Assembly: GCA_900557385.1 (NCBI GenBank)
Contig: USSP01000009.1
Location: 1 to 17,195 of the forward strand
Length of the DNA stretch: 17,195 bases
DNA from: an uncultured Lachnospiraceae bacterium
Lineage (GTDB): Bacteria > Bacillota > Clostridia > Lachnospirales > Lachnospiraceae
Direction of reading: 5' to 3'
In this document: piece by piece, positions 1-7,443 of the stretch
Layout of the letters: each line of letters starts with the position of its first letter
How positions within the stretch are numbered: the first letter of the stretch is position 1
Notes under the pieces: model-generated
Told to the model about the DNA's origin: nothing
Seen by the model: only the letters and a program-made list of their open reading frames with translations
Database searches by the model: none
Made by a program: the position numbers and the translations under genes

Positions 1-598
1 GACACACCAGCACCAGACGCCCCACATTCTTGTCGTTGGCGTTGATATACTGCGCCTTGTTGTTGCCGTGGACCTTGCTGTTGCGGAGTTCGCGCATGGT
101 GTCGAATACCTTGCGTGCTTTCGGGTCGATCAGGCCAGCCTTGTCGGCCACGTTCATCAGCAGTTTGCACAATCCCGATATGTCATCCATTTCGGGGAGA
201 CTTGTATCGCCCGTGATGAAAAAGATTATATCTTTCACACACCCCTCGAACACCGCCAGCATATTCTCGAACGGAGCCGACCCGACCACGTCGCCCGCAA
301 GCCATGTAAGGAATTCGGGCACGCGGTTGATGCATATGCAGCGCTTCCCTGCGCATTGCGGCGCCCTTACGATAATATCGGATAACAATTCCGCGGCCCT
401 GTGCATGGCCGCCTCGTCGGAGAAAAGTGTCGACAGCCCCGTCTGATCCTCATGAAATTCGTCATCCTCACCAAAAACCGGCAGAGTGATTCTGGTGAAT
501 TTGAAATTCATGAATTTGAAAATCTTGCCGAACGTTGCAGTGAGGCCGGCATAACTTGCCGCAACGGCATTTCGAGGGCTGTAGGGTACGGTTTCCAT
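1..598 (-). CDS. Unrecognised protein with C-terminal RNxxxH (HEPN-like) motif, partial
   Basis: The frame stays open for 199 codons from an ATG at 598-596 to the left edge, so the C terminus is missing. I do not recognise the family. There is no signal peptide and no clear membrane segment, so it looks cytosolic. Residues about 163-178 read VFDTMRELRNSKVHGN. The R172-N173-x3-H177 arrangement matches the catalytic RNxxxH motif of HEPN-type proteins, but this is one short motif and not proof of an RNase. A cysteine-containing segment (QCAGKRCICI, about 81-90) lies mid-protein. The gene follows dacA on the same strand. Its ATG is 25 nt past the dacA stop, with no Shine-Dalgarno, as is usual in Bacteroidetes, so the two are probably cotranscribed. 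A tandem repeat spans the gap. An internal Met at residue 30 is a possible alternative start. Confidence 0.7.
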   Translation of the reverse strand, partial: METVPYSPRNAVAASYAGLTATFGKIFKFMNFKFTRITLPVFGEDDEFHEDQTGLSTLFSDEAAMHRAAELLSDIIVRAPQCAGKRCICINRVPEFLTWLAGDVVGSAPFENMLAVFEGCVKDIIFFITGDTSLPEMDDISGLCKLLMNVADKAGLIDPKARKVFDTMRELRNSKVHGNNKAQYINANDKNVGRLVLVC

Positions 599-637
599 GG
601 TCAGACAGGTACGGTTTTCATGGTCAGACAGGTACGG
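585..637. repeat. 23-bp tandem duplication across the dacA stop / next-gene start
   Basis: Positions 585-607 and 608-630 are the same 23-bp unit with one mismatch, and a partial third copy follows at 631-637. On the minus strand each unit carries a TGA stop, two bases, then an ATG. The duplication therefore repeats the stop/start pair and leaves a six-codon reading frame (MKTVPV, 621-601) between dacA and the following gene. Confidence 0.85.
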
Positions 638-1403
638 GAAGGGTGGAGAGGCGTTTTTCAAGCTCGGTAGAGGAGAGGCGGGTGAACAGGCGGCCGCGGT
701 AGGCCACGGAGATGTTGCCCGTCTCCTCTGATACCACGATGGCGAAAGCATCGGTAGCCTGCGATATGCCCAAAGCCGATCGGTGGCGAAGACCCAGCGC
801 GCGGGGCACGTTGGAGTCGTGACTCACGGGGAGGATGCAGCCGGCGGCTTTCAGGCGCGCTCCGGCTATGATGAGGGCGCCGTCGTGCAGGGGCGAGTTC
901 TTGAAGAATATATTTTCGATCAGGCGAGAATTGATTTCCGCATCGATGCAGTCGCCGGTCTTCTCGTAGTTTTCGAGCGACACCTCCTGCTCTATCACAA
1001 TCAGTGCGCCGGTCTTGCTTTTCGACATCGACATGCAGGCATAGATGATGGGCATCACACGGGTATGGCTGGGCGACCGGTCCTCATCTTTCCGGTGCCG
1101 GAACAGGTCGGTGAGGAATTTCCACCGTTTCTTTGATCCCAACTCCACGAGGAAGCGCTTTATCTGGTCCTGGAAGATGATTACAAGGATAAGCAGGCCT
1201 ATACTCATCACCTTGTCGAGTATCGATCCTATGAGTTTCATCTCCAGTATCTCTGACGCGACAACCCACACTACAATAAATGCGAGCACGCCATAGAAGA
1301 TGTTGATGGTGCCCGACTCTTTCATCAGTTTGTAGAGATAATAGAGGAGCAGGGCTACGATTACAATGTCGAGCAGGTCTTTTATGCCGAATGATTCTAT
1401 CAT
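624..1403 (-). CDS. dacA: Diadenylate cyclase (CdaA/DacA type), c-di-AMP synthesis
   Basis: The product joins two ATP molecules into cyclic di-AMP, a second messenger tied to osmotic and cell-wall control. The 259 residues have the full CdaA layout. Three hydrophobic helices span about 9-27, 34-54 and 60-79, a basic linker follows, and the DAC domain covers about 115-245. The two DAC signatures are visible: HDGA at 173-176 and RHRSA at 206-210. Length matches the family. The gene lies 42 nt downstream of folP on the same strand, an arrangement common in Bacteroidetes, and no promoter is obvious in that gap. The last residues (PVPV) are encoded by the 23-bp tandem repeat. The usual Firmicutes partners CdaR and GlmM are not next to it here. 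Confidence 0.95.
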   Translation of the reverse strand: MIESFGIKDLLDIVIVALLLYYLYKLMKESGTINIFYGVLAFIVVWVVASEILEMKLIGSILDKVMSIGLLILVIIFQDQIKRFLVELGSKKRWKFLTDLFRHRKDEDRSPSHTRVMPIIYACMSMSKSKTGALIVIEQEVSLENYEKTGDCIDAEINSRLIENIFFKNSPLHDGALIIAGARLKAAGCILPVSHDSNVPRALGLRHRSALGISQATDAFAIVVSEETGNISVAYRGRLFTRLSSTELEKRLSTLPVPV

Positions 1404-1445
1404 GGTCCGGGAGTTAAGGGAGGCTGTGGTAATGAAAGTAGAGGG

Positions 1446-2312
1446 TCAGTTGGCGGCGGATGAGTTTCGGGCGAACAGGCGCATCACATCCACGGCCTGA
1501 CGGCATGCGGCCACGTCGTGGACACGCAGGATGGCGGCGCCACGCTCAAGAGCCAGCGCGTTTAGCACCGTGGTGCCTGGCAACGCCTCGGCGGGTGTAA
1601 TGCCCAACGGACGGTATATCATGGATTTGCGCGATACGCCCACAAGCATAGGTCGGTCACCCAGCAGACGGCCTACCTCGGGCAGGCCGGCCATCAGCTC
1701 ATAATTCTGTTCGGGAGTTTTGGCGAAGCCGAAACCGGGATCGACTATGATGTCGGCGATCCCCTCGAGGGTGGCTTTCACTATCTGCGGCTGCAGTTCG
1801 GAGACCACGCCGGCACAGACGCCGAGCGGATAGTCGGTGAGTGTGAGCATATTGTCGGGGTTGCCGCGGGTGTGCATCATGATATATGGCACGCCCATGG
1901 CGGCCACAGCGGGAATCATGCCGGAATCCATCGTTCCGGCCGATATATCGTTGACAATGTCGGCTCCGAGCGCCACCGCCTGCCGGGCCACTGAGGCGCG
2001 GAAGGTGTCGACCGAGATGATGATATCGGCCGAAACTTGTCTGACAGCCTCGATGCCGCGGGCCACACGACGCATCTCCTCGTCGGCTGCCGCGGTTTCG
2101 GAGCCGGGACGGGTCGAGCACCCCCCGATGTCGATGATGTCGGCACCCTCGTCGACGAGCTGCCGCGCCATGGCATCAACCCTGTCGGCTTCGCCGCCTA
2201 TGGTACGCGAGCCGGCGTAGAACGAATCGGGTGTGACATTCAGAATGCCCATCACCTGTGGTGTGCTGAATTCGCGGATGCGGCCTCGGATGTTAAGAGA
2301 GAAACTTTGCAT
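1446..2312 (-). CDS. folP: Dihydropteroate synthase
   Basis: This enzyme condenses 6-hydroxymethyl-dihydropterin pyrophosphate with p-aminobenzoate in folate synthesis and is the sulfonamide target. All the TIM-barrel signatures are present in order: GILNVTPDSFYAGSR near the N terminus, DIIDIGGCSTRPGSE, SVDTF, NDISAG, MHTRGNP, DPGFGFAKT, GVSRKSM, and a C-terminal GAAILRVHDV. I chose the ATG at 2312 because homology in this family begins about there. An in-frame ATG at 2333 would add seven residues (MKYLSDT), and no ribosome-binding site decides between them. It is the first gene of the minus-strand folP-dacA group and is divergent from the histidine kinase gene. Length is normal. Confidence 0.95.
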   Translation of the reverse strand: MQSFSLNIRGRIREFSTPQVMGILNVTPDSFYAGSRTIGGEADRVDAMARQLVDEGADIIDIGGCSTRPGSETAAADEEMRRVARGIEAVRQVSADIIISVDTFRASVARQAVALGADIVNDISAGTMDSGMIPAVAAMGVPYIMMHTRGNPDNMLTLTDYPLGVCAGVVSELQPQIVKATLEGIADIIVDPGFGFAKTPEQNYELMAGLPEVGRLLGDRPMLVGVSRKSMIYRPLGITPAEALPGTTVLNALALERGAAILRVHDVAACRQAVDVMRLFARNSSAAN

Positions 2313-2413
2313 TGTGTCAGACAAATATTTCACGAAGTTACGAAATTATCGGCAAAAAAGCGCCATCTGTCGAATTTTTCAGTGTGGGGCCGCGGAATTT
2401 CACGCGGTTTGAT

Positions 2414-2421
2414 TAATTTTG
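2414..2421 (+). promoter_or_regulatory. Bacteroidetes-type -7 promoter element
   Basis: TAATTTTG fits the Bacteroidetes sigma-ABfr -7 consensus TAnnTTTG and lies about 50 nt before the ATG at 2473. I could not find a clear TTTG -33 box at the usual spacing. Its position argues against the in-frame TTG at 2419 as a start, since that codon lies inside the element. Confidence 0.4.
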
Positions 2422-2472
2422 CATAAGCAACCGGCCTGCATTTCCGCCGGTTATCCTCCACAACTGTCATTT

Positions 2473-3469
2473 ATGCCACAGACCATAACGATGCCCCGGG
2501 CATCGGCCGACACACGCCGTCAGCGCCTGGTGCGCGCCCTCACTCATCTCATTTTCATAGGGATGCTTTTCGTTCTGCCCGAAATCGTCAGTTCGATGGG
2601 TCGCCCGTTCCAGCTGGTGCCTCAGCTGCGCTGGGGCGTCTACGCCAAGTCGCTGGTGTATATCGCGGTGTTCTACATCAACTATTGCTTCATCATCGGG
2701 GGCGCCCCGGGCCGGCGGGGATTCGCATGGCGGCTGATAGTCTACAATCTGGCCGTTATCGCCGTGGCCATGGCCGTGTTCTGGCTCATCTGCCAATGGA
2801 TGGAACCTTACTGGAACGAGGCATGGCGCATCCGCAAGGCCGCAAAGGGCATCAACGTGGGGAATGCCACCCGTCCGCGCCACCACGACTGGGGCTTCCT
2901 CGAATGGCTGAAGATGTCGGTGCGCGACATTGTGATGGCGGTGCTCACCATCGCGCTCAGCATCGCCCTGAAACTCTCCGACGTCTGGATGGCTCTTTCG
3001 CGACGGCAGCAGGAGATTCTTGCCGACAAACATGAGGAGGAGCTGCGCAATCTGAAAAGCCAGCTCAATCCCCACTTCCTGTTCAACACCCTCAACTCCA
3101 TCTATGCCCTTATCGAGGTGTCGCCTCCGAAAGCGCAGGAGGCCGTCCACGAACTCAGCGGTATGCTCCGCTATGTGCTTTATGACAACAGCAGCAAGGT
3201 GGCGCTGGATCGCGAAACCGCTTTTGTAAGCAACTACGTGCGCCTGATGCAGCTGCGTCTGGCGCCCTCCACACGGGTTGAGTGCACCCTCGAGTGTCAC
3301 GACCGCGGCAAATGGCTCATCGCCCCGCTGCTGTTTGTACCCCTGGTGGAAAACGCTTTCAAGTATGGCAACACAGGCGAACCAGGCGCCTACATCGCCA
3401 TCTCCGTCACTGCCGGAGACTCAACTGTGGTGTGCCGCACCGTCAACGGCTGCCGTCCACCCCCCCCCC
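2473..3469 (+). CDS. LytS/YehU-type sensor histidine kinase, truncated at the junction
   Basis: This is a membrane histidine kinase of the His_kinase (PF06580) family, which usually signals to a LytTR response regulator. Four hydrophobic stretches fill the N-terminal half, at about residues 25-43, 60-80, 90-112 and 155-175. A short coiled linker follows (SRRQQEILADKHEEELRNLK). The phosphoacceptor box LNPHFLFNTLNSIY comes next, and then the N box PLVENAFKYG. The start is the first ATG after the -7 promoter element. The glycine-rich G box and the last 30 or so residues are missing, because the frame runs into poly-C and then foreign sequence. The frame stays open to 3555, but that tail (PPPPHIPPPAIF onward) is not kinase sequence. 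The partner response regulator would have been downstream and is lost. Confidence 0.88.
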
Positions 3470-3483
3470 ACATCCCCCCCCCC
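3460..3483. other. Probable chimeric junction: two C10 runs separated by ACAT
   Basis: Ten C residues at 3460-3469, then ACAT, then ten C residues at 3474-3483. To the left is GC-rich Bacteroidales-like kinase sequence. To the right is symporter sequence on the other strand. Read on the minus strand the runs are poly-G, a known artefact of two-colour sequencing chemistry. The minus-strand translation still reads AGGxxWG, as the symporter family does, so the true break is most likely inside 3460-3469. Confidence 0.75.
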
Positions 3484-3834
3484 GCCATATTTACGAATAC
3501 GTTCGGTAAGGTGATAAAAATCAGGCTGGAGCCGGCTCCCGCTTCCACACCGTAGCTAAAGCATGCGGGGAAAATAATCAATCCTGCCATGATGGCAACA
3601 AAGGTGTCCAACGCGCAGATACGCACGCCCTCTCCTGCCAGGGTATGGTTTTTGTCCATGTAACTTCCGAAAATTTCCATGGCTGCAACACCCAGACTCA
3701 GGGTAAAACTTGCTGACTTTTTCCAATCCATTCTGTAGACCACGACTGCAGACGAAAAAGCCCAGGATTACCGTCAGGATCGTCCAGAATGCCATTTGTC
3801 CGGGGATGCCAGAAGCTGGCTGAAACGTTGTTTG
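3466..3834 (-). pseudogene. Remnant of a neurotransmitter:sodium symporter (NSS/SNF) transporter
   Basis: Two fragments of one NSS-family transporter lie in different minus-strand frames. The upstream piece (3834 to about 3706) reads GQMAFWTILTVILGFFVCSRG and continues to GLEKVSK. The downstream piece (about 3711 to 3466) reads FTLSLGVAAMEIFGSYM, then DTFVAIMAGLIIFPACFSYG, then SLIFITLPNVFVNMAGG. In intact members I expect roughly 60-70 residues between the two pieces. They are absent here and the frame shifts at the joint, so there is an internal deletion. The N-terminal third is also gone: an in-frame TAA at 3837-3835 coincides with the start of a repeat element. The 3' end is lost at the chimeric junction. 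It would have been an inner-membrane sodium-coupled amino-acid-type transporter. It cannot be functional as seen. Confidence 0.8.
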
Positions 3835-3985
3835 TTACTGGCTACTCGTACCCGACTTGACGATTCTTCCAAATCGCACTATGATGCAAATGCGACATTT
3901 TCATGATACAGACATTGGAGGGAAATCCTCTGCTCATCAGCAGATTCGCATTTTGCTTCGCAAAACAAGGAAGATTATGAAATGA
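3835..3985. repeat. Hairpin-rich repeat remnant, possibly MITE-derived
   Basis: This 150-bp non-coding stretch separates two 5'-truncated genes. It begins TTACTGgctACTCGTaCC (3835-3852), which matches 14 of 18 positions of the reverse complement of 12760-12777, the end of the element at 12636-12777. It contains perfect small hairpins: TCTGCT/AGCAGA at 3929-3944 with a CATC loop, and TTTTGC/GCAAAA at 3951-3965 with a TTC loop. No matching right-hand terminal repeat was found, so the element is probably incomplete. Confidence 0.45.
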
Positions 3986-4004
3986 AAATACAACAGACAA
4001 TCTG

Positions 4005-4448
4005 GTGTTGGCACAATTTTTTATTAAAGGCAAAAACAGAAGTTTGTGGGATTTACAGCAGATTATTGTGAGTATTATTTTCACCCGGTTCCTGGATTTA
4101 TTCCAGAATGTAGTGACTTATCAAAGCGGCAGACTGCCTTTGGATCTAGTTATTTTATTGTTGGGAATTGTATTGACCGGCATGGGTGCTGCCATGACCG
4201 TCAATATGAAGCTTATACCAAATCCCGGAGACGGCATTGTGGGCAGCATTACAGAACGCACCGGAAATGAGATGGGTCTTTGTAAAAATTTCTTTGATAT
4301 CGGCTGCGTCTGCTGTTCCCTGCTTATCGGATTATCCTTCGGAAAACTACTACTGGGCACTATTCTCTCTATGATCGGCGTGGGACGGGTTATCTCGATT
4401 TTTAATAAATTTACCAAACAGCCCCTCCAGAAAAAGGCGGGGCTGTAA
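4005..4448 (+). pseudogene. YitT/YczE-like membrane protein (DUF6198-like), N-terminally truncated
   Basis: The 147 residues resemble the C-terminal two thirds of YczE/YyaS/YitT-like integral membrane proteins of unknown function. Recognisable parts are FFIKGKNRSLWDLQQI at the start, a hydrophobic stretch around LVILLLGIVLTGMGAAMTV, then NMKLIPNPGDGIV, and finally ILSMIGVGRVISIFNKF. Family members normally have about 80 more N-terminal residues with two or more helices. Here the frame opens just after a stop at 3978-3980, beside the hairpin-rich repeat. The only starts are a GTG at 4005 or a TTG at 4008, without a clear ribosome-binding site, so I call it a remnant. Its last codons overlap the hairpin at 4418-4446. 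It converges on the Rpn-family gene. Confidence 0.65.
4418..4446. terminator. Shared hairpin terminator between convergent genes
   Basis: ACAGCCCC (4418-4425) pairs perfectly with GGGGCTGT (4439-4446) around a 13-nt loop. On the minus strand the stem is followed by TTTGGTAAATTTATT, a T-rich tail that suits termination of the Rpn-family gene, whose stop is at 4456. On the plus strand the tail is less T-rich, and the right arm contains the final codons of the YitT-like frame. Confidence 0.6.
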
Positions 4449-4455
4449 TGCAGCC

Positions 4456-5322
4456 TTATTTCTGCACCATATCCAGATACTCCTCTGCTTCCTCGGCAGA
4501 TAAAGCATACATTTTACGGAGTTTCGCCAGAATGGTTTCCCGGTCTATTCCATCATCCAGTTTATCCTGGATGAAAATGCGGATTCCGTCCTCCCGGGCT
4601 TTCTGCATTCCTTGTTCTATTCCCTGTTCAATGCCTTCCTCGATTCCCTCTTCGCGTCCTTCTCTTTTATAGTCATCAAATATCAGCAATTCTTTCATAT
4701 ACTCACTCCTCCATTTCTCGTTGCACTTTACTTCCTCTACCGCTGCCTCGATTTTTCGGGTGAGCGGGCTATTCGCTTTTCCTTTAGAAATATAATTGTA
4801 TAAATCCTGCAAGGATTTTGGCAAGTTTTCTGTAGATGCCATACAGTTACAAAAGATTTTGAAGGTTCCATCATAAAGAGAAATACTTCCATCCTCATCA
4901 CATTTATTCTGGAAAGTGTATTTCGGAAGATTTTGTCCAAAGGGATCAAAGGTGCAAATAAATAAAACTTTTCCTTCCGGCAAGTCTTGATATGGATTTC
5001 CTTTTTGCAGAAAATCCACATCCATGGTGGACTGATAAAAACGGCTGCGTTTCGGTAACGCTAATGTTTTTACTTTCTTGCGATTCAAATTCTGCATCTC
5101 TGCATCGTAAATTGCCCTGTCATCCTTGGTGTACACATCCAGTCGAATGGGTTTTCCATCGGAGGTATATTGATAACCATGTTCCGTTTGTACATCCTGC
5201 AGGGTTCCCACTGGTTCCTGTAGCAGACATTCCAGAACATCGCGACAAAGTTCTTTGTCCTCCATTACTTTTCCAAACATGAAATCATCTGTAAACTGCA
5301 GTTCTTCGTAGCTTTTTGCCAT
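4456..5322 (-). CDS. Rpn family recombination-promoting nuclease / PD-(D/E)XK transposase-like protein
   Basis: Members of this family (PF12784/TIGR01784) carry a PD-(D/E)XK nuclease fold and, in the E. coli Rpn proteins, promote RecA-independent recombination. The start at 5322 is chosen because AAAGGAG lies six bases before that ATG; an upstream in-frame ATG at 5352 has no such site. From this start there are 288 residues. FTDDFMFGKVM opens the protein. A core follows with RLDVYTKDDRAIYDAEMQ, where D62 and the E75-x-Q77 pair fit the nuclease motif. Then comes ALPKRSRFYQSTMD. The C-terminal part holds the Glu/Gly-rich run REEGIEEGIEQGIEQGMQ, typical of this family. No transposon ends flank it. 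The 5' leader holds an 8-bp inverted repeat (5354-5361 with 5389-5396). It is intact, yet flanked by decayed genes on one side. Confidence 0.88.
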   Translation of the reverse strand: MAKSYEELQFTDDFMFGKVMEDKELCRDVLECLLQEPVGTLQDVQTEHGYQYTSDGKPIRLDVYTKDDRAIYDAEMQNLNRKKVKTLALPKRSRFYQSTMDVDFLQKGNPYQDLPEGKVLFICTFDPFGQNLPKYTFQNKCDEDGSISLYDGTFKIFCNCMASTENLPKSLQDLYNYISKGKANSPLTRKIEAAVEEVKCNEKWRSEYMKELLIFDDYKREGREEGIEEGIEQGIEQGMQKAREDGIRIFIQDKLDDGIDRETILAKLRKMYALSAEEAEEYLDMVQK

Positions 5323-5504
5323 TGGCGGCTCCTTTCTCTGGCTTTGCGCCATGAGGCAGGAACGGCTGAAAATCTTACTTTCACACTCTCCTGCCTAAAT
5401 TAGTTGGGGTATTTAAGCAGGAATTTCTTGAACAAGATTAGAATCGACGAGTCCGATAAAGATGATTTTGAAACAATAGAAAAACTGCTTATACAGGAAG
5501 TATA

Positions 5505-6194
5505 CTATGGCGTAGGGGAAAGCACAAGCCCTGTTTCCTTCTGGAAATTGTCTGCCCATTCTTTATCACGGTAGAACACGATACATTCCTGGTAACCATC
5601 GTCTGCAAAAAATAGTTGTTTGTCTTTGCTGTTTTCCTTGATGATTTTGCCAAGTTCGTTGGCAACGCCTGCGTCAAACCAGTCGTTGTGCATTTCTGCC
5701 TCCAGCGAATAGCTTTTTCCATTCCAGGTAAAGGAAACTGTCCTTTTTCCGGTTCCCTCTTCCCAGTTTACCTGGCTGGTATCTTCGGTGATGTTCTGGA
5801 AATTCAGCTCTTCTTTGTCCAGGGAGGAAACACCCAGAAGGAAATCGGTGTACATAGTGGTAAGATTATAAATCTCGATATCAAAGCAATACACGCCATT
5901 AGTTGCCGGTGTCCATGTTCCTGTTGCCGCATTGAAGGTTCCCGCTCCTACTGCCGTCAGCAGGTTAGCTGTCTTATCAAATTCCACATCGGGAGGTAAT
6001 TGGGCGTAGTCTGATTCCAGGTTTTGAATGAGTTCGTCTGTGATTCCGGTGATGCCGAAATTCTTTAATTTCTCTGCAATCTCGGTATAGCTTTGGGGCT
6101 GTTCCTCAAATTCTCTTGTGTTATCCTGTTTTCCACAGCCGCCTATCATCAACAGGGAAGTCAAAAGAAATGCGGAAAGTAGTTTTCGTTTCAT
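5505..6194 (-). CDS. Lipoprotein of unknown function
   Basis: The 229 residues open with a type II signal peptide: MKRK, a hydrophobic core, then lipobox IGGC with the lipidated cysteine at residue 20. The mature protein should sit on the outer face of the membrane. I do not recognise the rest. A stretch rich in aromatic residues and Thr/Gly (GTFNAATGTWTPATNGVYCF, about 89-108) and a later strand-like part (TVSFTWNGKSYSLEAEM) suggest a mostly beta domain. A helical segment follows (ANELGKIIKENSKDKQ), ending LVLSPTP. The ribosome-binding site is weak (GAAAGCGAG about 8 nt before the ATG). The gene lies between the Rpn-family gene and map on the same strand, but large gaps on both sides suggest it is transcribed alone. 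Confidence 0.8.
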   Translation of the reverse strand: MKRKLLSAFLLTSLLMIGGCGKQDNTREFEEQPQSYTEIAEKLKNFGITGITDELIQNLESDYAQLPPDVEFDKTANLLTAVGAGTFNAATGTWTPATNGVYCFDIEIYNLTTMYTDFLLGVSSLDKEELNFQNITEDTSQVNWEEGTGKRTVSFTWNGKSYSLEAEMHNDWFDAGVANELGKIIKENSKDKQLFFADDGYQECIVFYRDKEWADNFQKETGLVLSPTP

Positions 6195-6329
6195 TAGGAG
6201 TCTCGCTTTCTTATTCGTAGGGATTTAATAAGAGCATAGCATAGATGGGGGAAATATACACGGAGTTTCTTGAAAACTGAGGTATTTGATTTAATCGGCT
6301 GTGTCGGAATTCCTTTACAAAATGTTGTC

Positions 6330-6529
6330 TGACGGACGCCTGCTGCATCGCTATCCGTTTGCATTCATGGCACACTTTCGTTTGGAGAAAAATCGCAACG
6401 GAACATAAGGTGCGAAAATACCGCACCTAAGTACCGGCGTTTTTCTACAGTCATTCATCGCAAATCAGATTTCTCGCCCGTGGGCTGGTTGTCAAAGCTT
6501 ATTAGAGAATCAAAAGTGGGCGTCCGTCA
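6330..6529. repeat. Candidate MITE-like element with 11-bp terminal inverted repeats
   Basis: TGACGGACGCC at 6330-6340 is repeated exactly in reverse complement at 6519-6529, bounding 200 bp. Inside is a perfect 7-bp hairpin, AGGTGCG/CGCACCT (6408-6428) with a 7-nt loop. No target-site duplication is evident and no transposase is encoded. The element fills most of the 346-bp gap (6195-6540) between map and the lipoprotein gene; the rest of that gap holds no gene that I can support. Confidence 0.45.
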
Positions 6530-6540
6530 AGTGACATCTT

Positions 6541-7428
6541 CTACCAGGAAATCACTTCGTTGCCATCCTCTGTAATGGCAATGGTCACTTCCCACTGTGC
6601 GGATTTTTTACCATCTTCGGTGTAAACCGTCCAGTCGTTTGTATCATCCACATAAATGTCATGTCTGCCTGCATTGATCATGGGTTCAATGGTAAATACC
6701 ATGCCGGGCACCAGGAGCATTTCCGTTCCCCGTTTGGTTACATAGCTGACCCATGGCTCTTCATGGAATTCAATGCCTACCCCATGTCCGCCGATTTCCC
6801 GGACAACGGAATATCCATTCTCCATGGCATGGTCATTGATCACTTGCGCAATATCCCCTAAAAATCCCCAGGGCTTTGCCTCCTTAATTCCCAGTTCCAT
6901 GCACTCTTTTGCCACACGAACTAATTTCTGGTCTTCTTCCGATACCTTTCCTAAGCAAAACATTCTGGAAGAATCGGAAAAATAGCCTTTATAAATGGTA
7001 GAGCAATCTACGTTTACAATATCTCCATCCTTTAAAATATCTTCGGTGCTTGGAATGCCGTGGCATACCTGGTCATTAACAGAAGTACAGACACTCTTCG
7101 GATATCCTTCGTAATTTAAAGGTGCAGGAATGCCTCCCATCGCCTTCGTCGTTTCTGCCACAATCCGGTCAATGTCTTCCGTGGGCATACCAATGCAGAT
7201 TTTCTCTGCCACAGCATCCAGCACCGCACAGTTAATCTTCGCGCTGTCCCGGATTCCCTGGATCTGCTCCGGATTTTTGATCATTTCATGGTCGGGAACA
7301 ATATGCCCTTGTCTCTGATACATCAAAATTTTGTCGTCCAATGCTTCATGGCACTGCTTATACTTTCTGCCACTTCCGCACCAGCATGCCTCATTTCTTC
7401 CGGGGCGTTTCATGATATTGATACTCAT
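6541..7428 (-). CDS. map: Methionine aminopeptidase type I with N-terminal SEC-C zinc motif
   Basis: This enzyme removes the initiator methionine from nascent proteins at the ribosome. Residues 13-27 (EACWCGSGRKYKQCH) form a SEC-C zinc-binding motif (C15, C17, C26, H27), an N-terminal extension found in some bacterial MetAPs and thought to aid ribosome binding. The pita-bread catalytic domain follows, with the five expected metal ligands in place: D141 (NVDC), D152 (SDSS), H215 (GHGVG), E248 (TIEP) and E280 (QWEV). Substrate-site histidines H123 and H222 are also present. At 295 residues the protein is full length. The ATG at 7428 is preceded by only a weak AGAAAAGA site, and an in-frame ATG five codons later is possible. 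A strong hairpin ends 15 bases before the start codon. It is not in its common ribosomal-protein operon position. Confidence 0.95.
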   Translation of the reverse strand: MSINIMKRPGRNEACWCGSGRKYKQCHEALDDKILMYQRQGHIVPDHEMIKNPEQIQGIRDSAKINCAVLDAVAEKICIGMPTEDIDRIVAETTKAMGGIPAPLNYEGYPKSVCTSVNDQVCHGIPSTEDILKDGDIVNVDCSTIYKGYFSDSSRMFCLGKVSEEDQKLVRVAKECMELGIKEAKPWGFLGDIAQVINDHAMENGYSVVREIGGHGVGIEFHEEPWVSYVTKRGTEMLLVPGMVFTIEPMINAGRHDIYVDDTNDWTVYTEDGKKSAQWEVTIAITEDGNEVISW

Positions 7429-7443
7429 ATTTCTTTTCTCACT

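Noticed and set aside
2419..2472. Upstream TTG start for the histidine kinase
   Set aside because: The TTG lies in the -7 promoter element and the added residues have no family character. The ATG at 2473 is a better start.
3470..3555. Continuation of the histidine kinase frame (proline-rich tail to 3555)
   Set aside because: The tail is translated poly-C followed by antisense symporter sequence. It lacks the G box that kinases of this family need at this point.
4456..5322. Rpn-family gene as an active insertion sequence
   Set aside because: No flanking terminal inverted repeats or target duplication were seen, and this family is usually found as single stand-alone genes.
5354..5396. Inverted repeat AGGCAGGA/TCCTGCCT upstream of the Rpn-family gene as a riboswitch or operator
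   Set aside because: Only 8 bp with a 27-nt loop and no known riboswitch features. It is noted in the gene entry only.
5410..5550. Plus-strand frame with protein-like text (FLNKIRIDESDKDDFETIEK)
   Set aside because: No start codon with a ribosome-binding site, a stop just upstream, and overlap with the 3' end of the lipoprotein gene. It could be a gene remnant, but I cannot support it.
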